The position numbers were made by a program, and so were the translations under genes. The notes beneath the pieces are model-generated. The model searched no databases, was not told where the DNA came from, and saw only the letters and a program-made list of their open reading frames with translations. DNA of 64,000 bases from Rhynochetos jubatus (lineage: Eukaryota > Chordata > Aves > Eurypygiformes > Rhynochetidae), in assembly GCA_027574665.1 (NCBI GenBank), contig CM050655.1:1984001-2048000 (forward strand), given 5' to 3'. Positions within the stretch are counted from its first letter, which is position 1; the number at the start of each line of letters is the position of its first letter. Of the stretch, positions 55,073 to 64,000 are shown in pieces.

Positions 55073-58000
55073 ATTACTGCTTGACTCGGAGGATACATCT
55101 GATTGTGGTGAGCTGGGGGGCTATACAAAATGCTCGAGACAGGGTAGGAAATGTTTAATAGTCTCAAAAGCAGTAGAAGGTTTTGCTCTTCCTCGCCCTC
55201 TTCCTCCATCTACAAAGCAAGATTTTGTCATGTCAAGGTCTGCAAAATACTAATTAGTGAGTTCAAGTAATCTGGAGGTGTGTAGACCTTGAGGGACTTG
55301 GGGACATGCAAGAGGCAGATGATCTTCAAGATTTCTTACTGCTTTCAAGACAAGGTGGGACAGACTTGGTTGTTAGCAGTGTTTGAGTTGGTTGTGGAGG
55401 GGAGACTTCGAAGTGGTGTGATTTTTATCCTGTACTGGTGTTTCAGTGTGTGCAGTTGTGACTCCAGGGTAAGTGTTGCACTCTGAGTGTATGGCATGTG
55501 TCAGTGCATCAGCGAGGGCAAGTTTGGGCTTTTCTAGGTACAAATAATTCCTCTTGTGTCCCAAATGATTAGCCTCACATTTCTAGTCGTTTAAATTACT
55601 GAGTTATTACTAGACTTTGGGAGCTTGACTTCATTTTTATTGACCTGACTTAGTCGAATCTTAGGCCTGAATCCCCAGACGATACATTAAATATCAAACT
55701 CAGAGTCATTCAGGAGTGAGCCTGTCTTTGCTTCCTGTTTGAATGGTCTTGCTCAGCCTGTCCTAAATCTGTTCCAGTTTGTATAAATATTTGTTAACGC
55801 CACAGAGGAGGGAGACAAACCTCCCGTTCCACCCACTAAAATCCTTTATCTCACTAATATGTGTCACCTTCAACTCATTTCTGTTGCTGTTGATTCCTGT
55901 TGGGTTTTCTGATATTTAAAAGCTAAGCCTGTGCAGAGTGACCTTCAGCCACCAGCACACCATGGCCCAATCCTGCCGTGGCACGCTCAGCACTGCTGAC
56001 GTCTGACTTTCCTTACGCTTTGCTTCCTACTTGCACTGAAAACAAGTCTGTAATTTGAGTTTTCCTTTTAGGGTGATCCCTTTTGGGAATAATTCTGCAA
56101 ATTACAATTCTGAAAAATCAGATGATCAATTTTTTTAGCAGCAAATAATTACTTTTAAATCTGAAAGATGCTAAAATACATGTCCTCTGCTCTGGCCCTT
56201 GCTTTCAGTAGGAAATGCATATGAACCTGCTGCTTGCAGTCCTTGTGTGAGTGGTGTATTTGCAGTGTCTCTACTTGGGGTTGTCCCAGGCTTATTTAAA
56301 GGATCGCAAAGAAACTTTCCTTAGTTGTGTGTTGCTAAACATTGTGCTTTCAGAAACTGCTGGGTTATAAAAAAACCCCAAACCTTAATCATTATCATGA
56401 AATATTTTGAAAACGGTGCAGAAAACTTAACTCAAGATCAATGCATGTATGGTTTTCTTTGTGCAGGTAACAGTTTTAACACTAACTGATGTTAAAAAGG
56501 ACTTTCAGAGCTCGCTGAAATAAGGAGTAGGGTTTCCTATCAGGTCAGACAACAGTGCTTATTAAACACGGTAAGCTCTGGTGCTGTGATGCTGTACTTC
56601 ACATGCTCAATTATAAAAGGGTCAAAGAAGACTTCAAGACCAAAATTCTCATTTTTATGACTGATGTCCTCTTTTCTAAGGAAAAGATACTGTAAGTACA
56701 ATATGCTAAAACACACCGGCAGGTTATTTCTATGTTGTTCTAGTCTAGGTCTCATTTCCAGTGAAATACATTTATTCCAAGACATTAAGTATTCCCCAAG
56801 TGACTCTCGTTCTTAAAATACACTTAAGCAAAGGTCAGTTTAGCCCCTCACAGCACCATTTTAAAGGATAACATGACCATGCATTTTTCAGCTTGCCTTC
56901 TGAAATAAATCTGGAGCCTCTCCAAGCAGATCATCAGCTTAACATGTGAAAATATGTCCCAAGGTTCCCTGAGGATTTTGACTAATGCATTTTCACTGAA
57001 ACAGAGAGAAATTTTTGGCTGGGGCCACAGCTGATATAAATCAGCATGACTTCATTGGCTTCAGCCAAGCCTTTCGAATTTATACCAGGTGAGGATCCAG
57101 GCGATATGGAGAAAATTATTTCAGTGAATTGACTACTTTAACAGAAAGATTAACCTGAAACATTTCTACAATTTCAAAGGGAGTATATGTTCATAACAAT
57201 GAATATGCTTTCATTCATCAGCACACGATTAATGAGGGCTGGCAGCTTTTGACACGAATCAGTATTTTTTGGTTATAGATCTGATACAGTTTAAGTTTTG
57301 CTGAGATATTTTATGCACATGTTTTGGTAGCTCAAAACACTTAAAGTAACTAATCCCTTCAATTGTGGATTTCCTCCTTGAGTTTATGATCAGGGAGATT
57401 TAACTTGAGCATTTTTATTTATAGCACTGCAGAATAAATAAAACCAAGCTAATTAAAAAGTAGTGGACCTATAGAATTCATGATGGAGCACTGAGAATAC
57501 GAATGACCCCGTAACGCTGCGTTAACATTTGCACAGGTACATAGTGCAGATGTAGGTACCCTTTAAAAACATTCAGTTTCAAATAAACACCATGCTGAAC
57601 AATTTAACTGCAGTGCTGTTGTGCACCTCCCTGAGCCTGAAAGTCTTTGAACCAAATACGATGCCAGTATGTCCGTGTAAAAGAGTACATGAGAAAAGAA
57701 TGATGAATATAATTGAAATAAAAAGCATTAAAGTGGATGAAATACATAATTTGAGTTAAACAAGCTAATTCAGTTCTTCAATTTCCCTTTTAGTTTTTAG
57801 GGCCCATTTTTTTTCCTGTAATGTTTAATGTTTCTGGATGGCTTTCATTCAGTAGTAAGTGGAGGGAGAATTGATTTCCCCTTCATTTATGTACCAGTAG
57901 TTGTTTGTTCATATGATTATTTCATGTGCTTTCTGGCACACCATATGTGCTGAGGGAAGTAAGTGTACTTTTTTTAGCAGTATAAAAAAGCTTTGAAGAA

Positions 58001-58677
58001 ATCTCAGCCATGTCTCAGCTCATATAAAGGAGTCCTTTAAATTTACCTTGAATGTGCAGGTTGGAAATGTATGTTTTCTGACTGTAACTGAATTCTCTTG
58101 CTCTGTCTCCATTTAATACAGCATTTTTATTCTTGTTAGCATGCATCAGTCCATCTTGATGCTGTCTTTGTCAGAGCAGTAAGTGGGAGGGTAATGGAGA
58201 CACTGTGAAATGTCACCCTAGTGTAAACACAGTGTTCTGATCCTTACGTAGAACAGCCGATATACTTATGTTCTTTAGGCAAGGGGAGGCTGTCATATCC
58301 TTCTAATAGTTAAGATTATTCAAGGAGAACAGTGTTTCCAGTCCAGAGGCGTCCAAAACATGGTGATATTTTCTCTGACTTGCAAGCAGGTCTGATTTAT
58401 CTGGACTTGTTGGCCACAAATTGACCTGTGTCCCTTTATGAATGTGATGCTGTTGACGTCTGACCCATTGCTAAGCGCTTAATGTTCAATTGCTTCTTTG
58501 ATTGGCTTCTTAAATCTTGGCCCGTTTTATTTCTTTCCTTATTCCTATTTTAAACTTTTGAAATCGTTCAGTTTGCAACTTGGAGTATGCCAATGTGTTA
58601 AATGAGGCAGCTCTAGTTGGTTTCTGAAAATGTATTATGAGGGGAAGAGCTTCTGGATATGTGTTTTATCTATAGGC

Positions 58678-58694
58678 AAAAAAAAAAAAAAAAG
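58678..58694 (+). repeat. Poly-A run (17 A)
   Basis: Seventeen A directly readable; upstream sequence does not resemble a retrotransposed transcript. Confidence 0.92.
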
Positions 58695-59992
58695 CAGGTG
58701 AAATGCCGAGTGGTCTCGGCTCTGCCGAGAGCTGAGAAACATTCAGCATTTTATAAGCAAAGACCTTAATCGAGATGCTGAGCTGATGTAGTTTCACTGC
58801 GTAATAAAACTGAAAAGCACAGGGGATGAAGCATCAATCAGAAGTTTGAAATTCACGCCCCAAAAAAGGCACCAACCAAATTCCAGCACTGGAGTTTTGA
58901 TTTGTTAGATTGTGTGAGGGTCTGGGAAGTGTCTCTGCTTTAGATATTCAATATTCCTCACCATATCATATTAATTAAACTGCTGTTTTAAGGCTACTTT
59001 GCTTGAAGGTTTAAACAATGGTCAACATCTGCTCGTGGATTATTGCATGAAAGCAACCTTCCCTCTGGTCTTGATTCCTCTCTGAGCCTTGAGGTCCTTC
59101 TGGTAATTGCTGACATTGCCTGAGCTCCTGTGTAAATTTTATCTGACCATAATTTCTGCAAAATTTCTCCAAAATCCTTTATCATTTGAAATTGGGAAGG
59201 TGTTTGAGGGGAAACTGCTGGAGCTTCATCTTCCAGTGTGCTGAACAGCGGGGTCACAGAGTCCTTTTACATAAGGAACTTGGTTTTAAAATATAAGTAG
59301 AGGAATAAAATGTTGATTTGTGAAGAGGACTCCTTGGGCAGTTGCACAGCTTGGGCATTGCCTGCATCCAAGCATTCATGATATAGTTTATTAGGGTTTC
59401 CACGAAGCTGCTCTGCAGTGCCCTGACAAGGACACTTTATTTAGATTTTGGTGATGTTATCTGCTTAGCCCCTGCTTGTGCTTGTGAATATGGGCCTTCC
59501 GGCACGTTGAATCCCGTCTCTGCTTGGGTATTTACATTATTTTTCAATATTTCTTTTTTTCTGCTCATCTTCTCAGGCCTGCTTTGAATGAAAAGTCAAT
59601 CATTTCACTCTCTGCAAAAAAAATAAATGATTGTTTGCCTTAACTGGCAGAGCTGCGTAGTTGGCATTGAAAGCCTGCCCGGCTGGTAGGCGCTGCATGT
59701 GTTTTATTTTTGCCTCTTCTATGCTGGAAAGCAACTGTGTAGCTCTCATGTCGTTAAAGTTCTACATGCTTTTGTGAACTGCTGTGCCAGCTGCCAGACC
59801 GCGACTAACAATTTTGATTGAATACTATTTACTTGGCACCTGAATTGATACAGAAATAGGGCAGTGACTGAAGACTCAAAAGCACAGGAACGATTCCCAA
59901 GGAGAGGTGTCCGTAGCAGCTAAATGCGTGAAAGGAAAGCTTTGTCCAGCATGCAGTCTTCAGAAGGTAAAATAGCAGGCTTTATAACATTT

Positions 59993-60008
59993 AAAAAAAA
60001 AAAAAAAA
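59993..60008 (+). repeat. Poly-A run (16 A)
   Basis: Sixteen A directly readable. No target duplication or retrocopy recognised around it. Confidence 0.92.
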
Positions 60009-60879
60009 TTTGGATGACTCTTTAAATTGTTTTACGAGCAAAACCCAATGCAGGCTTCCGTAAGTTGTCATAGTTGCATATTTGTAGGTAACATAGCAGA
60101 GCAACTCTTGTGGGAAGTCTCCTGTTTTAAGAGAGAAAAAGAAATAATGAGTATGAGACAGAGTATACCACGTGTCTGGTATCACTGTCTGAACCCTGCA
60201 GGATGAACGCGGGAGGTGTGCTGGGTGTGAGGAAGATGACACATGGCTTGCTCTTTCGTAGCGCTGTGTATTAGCACTGGAGAAAGGGTAGAGGCAATCC
60301 ATGGAAATCTGGGAGCCATCCCTGTCTCGGGTGTGAACACTGCTGTTTCGCAGGATATCTAAGAGGAAATAAACAGCAGTTTGGGGTAATGATGAAGAGC
60401 ATGCTGACTGCAGTGCACAGAAGAAAATCCACAGTAATGGATCACTGTCCTGGTTTTAGACACTGCATACGTGCTTCCTGTTCTGAGTTTTCTTCAGTTT
60501 ATGTCACTTGACAGAATGAAGAGTGATTCAGAGTAACTGCTGAGTTTAGACTGAATTAAGCTTCAGATTAGACAGTAAACAACCGTGGGTTTTTTCCTCT
60601 GTGGATGCTTGTTTCCTATGGGATGTCTGTTGTGCAAAACTAGGATGATAGCCTGAGAAGAGGCTGTGACTTTGAATGTCTCTGGTTCTGGACAAGAGAA
60701 AAGGAAAAATGTCTTCTCCTTTATGCCTCCATCCTCAACGGTAAGTGGTCACCATGAGTGCACTAATTAGTTGAAAGCAGGATGAGAATTAGCCAAATAG
60801 AAGCTGCCGTAAGCTGCTGCACTTCCAACCCCTGCTTTCTGGGCCCTTGCTCCAGGCACAACCAAAGCACTGGTGACTG

Positions 60880-60992
60880 GAGAGAGGCTGTGGACTCTCC
60901 ATCCTAAGAGTTTGCCAGGGTCTGGCTGCTCAAAGACAACCAAAGAGAGGTCGGACCAGGTCCACTAACACACTGACCATTCTATGACGGTG
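60880..60992 (+). mobile_element. Probable old, degraded CR1 fragment (forward)
   Basis: gagaggctgtggactctcca, then gccagggtctggctg and finally accattctatgac follow the order of a CR1 3' end (gagaggctgtgga-tctcca, ...aggctggatgg..., ...cattctatga), with many changes and gaps. Weaker than the other copies; chance similarity is possible. Confidence 0.4.
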
Positions 60993-61692
60993 GCAATTTC
61001 TATAGTTCCTCTGGTATCTTTGCCCTGTGGAGAGGGTGACTCTAAAAAGCCTTCCAGGGAGACCTCATGTTTTTTTGTATCTATGACCCATCTAGAAACC
61101 CATGTCTATAGCTTCTTTTTAGCTTTTAATTCTTGAAAGCTTTAAAAACGATTATGTGTTATTTTATATTTCTTCTTAGAGTGAAGGAGACTATCAAGAG
61201 TGCTGTTTGGGTAATTCTTAGGAAAAGAAATGGTCTTTCAGAGAAATTGGTTTTACTGAATTATCCTGGGAGACACTCTTAAGAGGCTTTTCCCAAGAGA
61301 CCCACCAATGAATTGTCTCCATTTTTTGGATAATGTCAGTTCAGACTTGGAACGTGGTTGTTGTTCCTCCTGCGCAGTGTTGTGTTTGTAACCAAGTTCC
61401 AGGCTATCTTGGCCTGAGAGGGACAATTTTTATAGAGTTGGCAGTATACTTTGCAAAGCTGTTCCCAAGAGAAAAAGATACTCATCCTTGAGAAGAGCAA
61501 GCCCTTGTCAAGCATTACCTTTTTTGAAAAGGAGGGGAATTCTGATCAATTTTCAGGGGAGGGGGCTAATGTGGAGAGAGTTAGGGAACAGCCCTGGACT
61601 TCTGTCTTGGGAAACACCTGGCAGTAGGAGGTCTGCATTATCTGCTTGCTACCTAAAATATTGCAACTAAGATCTCCTTTGCTAGCTAGGTA
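60993..61692 (+). other. PRKG1 downstream intron, nothing recognised
   Basis: About 700 bp between two CR1-like fragments; no gene or repeat I can name. Confidence 0.7.
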
Positions 61693-61922
61693 GGGTAATT
61701 TTCAACCTGAACATGAGGAAACCCTTCTTCCCTGTGAGGGTGACAGAGCACTGGAACAGGCTGGCCAGAGAGGTGGGGGAGTCTCCTTCCCTGGAGACTT
61801 TCCAAAGCTGCCTGGACTTGTTCCTGTGTGGTCTGCTCTAGGTGATCCTGCTCTGGCAGGGGGGTTGGACTAGATGATCTCTGGAGGTCCCTTCCAACCC
61901 CGAACACTCTGTGAATCTGTGT
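61693..61922 (+). mobile_element. CR1 LINE 3' fragment (forward), distinct subgroup
   Basis: ggtaattttcaacctgaaca, cactggaacaggctggccag, gggagtctccttccctgga, gttggactagatgatctctg and tcccttccaaccccgaacac, ending ctgtgaatctgtg. The 3' untranslated wording (gtcctgctctgg... ggactagatgatctctggagg) differs from the copies at 23.3, 49.4 and 54.6 kb, so it comes from another CR1 lineage. About 230 bp. Confidence 0.94.
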
Positions 61923-64000
61923 AATCTAGACAAGGACTGGGATAAAGCTTGGGACCCATTAGCGGTAAGGTACCACACTGGGAAACACTGTGGATACTGG
62001 ATAGCACAACGAAAAGTAAATGTGGATGTATTGTATTGCAAGGTTTCTTGGGAACGTATTCATGTGATACAGGAAAATATTATGTTGAACAGGCTGGAAG
62101 TTTTTTCCGTGTCTCATCTGTTGACGTTCCTTCCAAAGTTTGGGTACTGCTAATATCAGCTGTTTCCTATGGGAAAAAATTGAAACAAAACATGCCTATT
62201 ACATAAGAAAGAAAAATAAAGCACCCTTCAGAATAACCTCCTTTATTTTTTACTTAACATCTATGAAAATGATTAGTGAGTACAAATCTGCAGAAAATAA
62301 GCATTCTGAGGCCTCAAAAACATAACTGCAGAATGATTTACTAATTCAACATGGTAGTTTTCAGGCTAGAAATCAAATATTCTACAGGAGTTTTGTCCCT
62401 GAACTGGATTTACTGAGCACAGTATATTAAAAAGTCCAAGCATTATCTCACCCTCAGAGAAAAAAAAGCCTTCTATTCTGACTCCATGCCTCCAAGGACC
62501 CCTTGCTTCAGTTCATTTTTAAGGTCACTGATATTATTTCATTTGCATTCACAGTCAGAAATGCCATAAATTGCTTGATCCAAACCTTTCTTCTTTTTCA
62601 GTCTTTCTGCTCATTTCATGTAATCTCGATTTGGTATTTTTGGAAAGCATGCCTGGCCTGCTGTGTCTTGCACTAAAATTGTCTCACTATGGAAGTCTAC
62701 AGAGATTCAGGGGCTCCAAAACCTACACAAAGATATGCCCCTAGAGACAAGGTTTTGTCTATGGCATGTCCCTATTTACCCAAAGGTTATGAATTTGGAT
62801 GCTAATTTGGTGTCAGTCTTGGAGAAAGACATTTATGAATGTTTCCTGTTGATCTTCCTGTAAGCATTAATTTCACAGAAAAAGGTGTGCTTTTGTGCAA
62901 ACCTCGGGGACTGGGATTTAAAAATAATTACTTTAATAAATTGCTTTGTTGTACATTGCCTGAAATATTTTTTAAAAAATCGTTAAGAAAATCTTCTCAG
63001 AGATATGTGGTTTGAATGTAATTACTAATAGAAAAGATCCCTTTTCTGCCCCTTGTTTTCTACCCAAAAAACCTCATCCTGAGAGAAAACAATCGCCAGG
63101 AACTCCAGTCTAGAAAATAATAGAAATGAAATTTTAGAGGAAAAAAAAAGCAGGAGAACAACATTGCAGAGCTTTACTATCAGCCAACAGAAACAGAGAA
63201 TAATAGAAATCACACAATGAGAATCAAACCCCTCCTTTCCAGACAGGTATCGTTAGCAGAAATACGTGCTGAATTCAAACTGAACTTCTCAGGTTTCTTG
63301 CTTACACAAAAAAGGAATGGCTGTAGAGCTGGATTGCAAACCCCGTGGACTGTATGACATTTATTCCCTTCTGGTGTTGATTTTCTCTGTGTATATCTGA
63401 GAAGTGTGTCTTTGACATTGCAGTGGGCAAGCAATGGTTCGTTCCCTCTTTTTTTGATGGATCTAGACTTTTTTCTAGTGGGAGCTGACGGAGAGTGGGC
63501 ATTGCTTGTCCCCTCTCATCTCTCCCCATTGGCTATATTCTTTTATTACTTATTATTCCTAGTGGAGAGAAAGCTCACTGTGGCCTTTTCACTAATAAAG
63601 GCATGTCTGCATATTCCAGATCGGACAGCAATGGAAAAGATCCACACCAAGAGTTTACACCCAAATTTAATGTGTGAATTGAAGAGAATCTCCCGTTAAG
63701 GGAGCAAATGACTGGCAGTGCCCATAACTTTTACATTCAAGATAGCGGGCTTATTTTACAACTTGTAAACAGAGGTAGCTTACCTTAGGCTGTCCTTTCA
63801 CCATGCAGTGCCATAGCGAATGTGTCTGATCCAATTGCTAGAATTTAAATTCTTCTTTCTAGATTAAAGTCTAATAATAGTGTAATTTAAACAGGATTTC
63901 AAGATGGGTGACTCAGGTATCCTTCCCTCCTCTGGTTTTATATAAAAATTTCTTCTGGCTTGTCCAGGGGGGAAATAGTTTGTCTTCAGTGTGAATCGAG
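61923..64000 (+). other. PRKG1 downstream intron, no gene seen
   Basis: AT-rich sequence with only short open frames, none recognised. The intron evidently continues past the window edge, since no further PRKG1 exon is present. Confidence 0.75.

Larger units (their letters stand above)
55073..60879 (+). other. PRKG1 downstream intron, no gene seen; possible conserved non-coding DNA
   Basis: No gene or RNA supported. About 56900-58560 is free of recognised repeats and rich in varied AT words, with several intact CpG words such as gttgacgtctgaccc and ctaagcgcttaatg near 58450-58490; it looks like conserved intronic DNA, which only alignment can show. A runs lie at 58678-58694 and 59993-60008. 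An 87-codon minus frame at 58994-59257 is unidentified. Confidence 0.68.

Noticed and set aside
60435-60465. ctgtcctggttttagac, resembling the start of the LTR
   Set aside because: Only about a dozen bases match and the similarity stops at once; no LTR end or duplication follows.

Overview
This is vertebrate, almost certainly avian, genomic DNA. The sequence is AT-leaning and CpG-poor, with no dense coding. It is scattered with 3'-end fragments of CR1 LINEs, several ending in the bird-typical ATTCTRTG-type tail, and it carries one complete solo retroviral LTR. The LTR sequence and the mix of CR1 types look to me like a non-galliform (neoavian) bird, but that is from memory and was not searched.

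Only one piece of protein-coding sequence is convincing. It is a 167-bp exon at 21316-21482 (+) of PRKG1, the type I cGMP-dependent protein kinase. It encodes the start of the first exon shared by the alpha and beta isoforms, which is the N-terminal part of cyclic-nucleotide-binding domain A. Its acceptor, phases and donor all fit. The rest of the window reads as its two flanking introns: about 21.3 kb of the upstream intron (to the isoform-specific first exons) and about 42.5 kb of the downstream intron (to the exon with the phosphate-binding cassette). Neither neighbouring exon is inside the window. This agrees with PRKG1 being a very long gene in vertebrates.

Layout: 1-21315 is upstream intron with one short CR1 scrap (6350-6460), a (TTG)n microsatellite and a purine-rich block at 9.44-9.76 kb. 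The PRKG1 exon follows at 21316-21482. From 21483 to 64000 is downstream intron, with CR1 copies at 23338-23654 (+), 48095-48568 (-), 49363-49544 (+), 54631-55072 (-), a probable decayed one at 60880-60992, and 61693-61922 (+). The solo LTR lies at 30061-30636, bounded by a perfect 5-bp target duplication. The other short open frames are scattered over both strands with no consistent codon signal, no recognisable domains and often no ATG; I treat them as chance.

I did not find a new biological system. The observations most worth checking are several juxtaposed acceptor/donor motifs in these long introns (possible recursive-splice points, best at 35116/35117), a possible 34-nt cryptic exon at 50691-50724, a nearly matching inverted CR1 pair that could form intramolecular dsRNA in the pre-mRNA, two TAACGTCAC sites exactly 42 bp apart, and several perfect palindromes. 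No tRNA, rRNA, CRISPR array, CpG-island promoter or second gene was seen.
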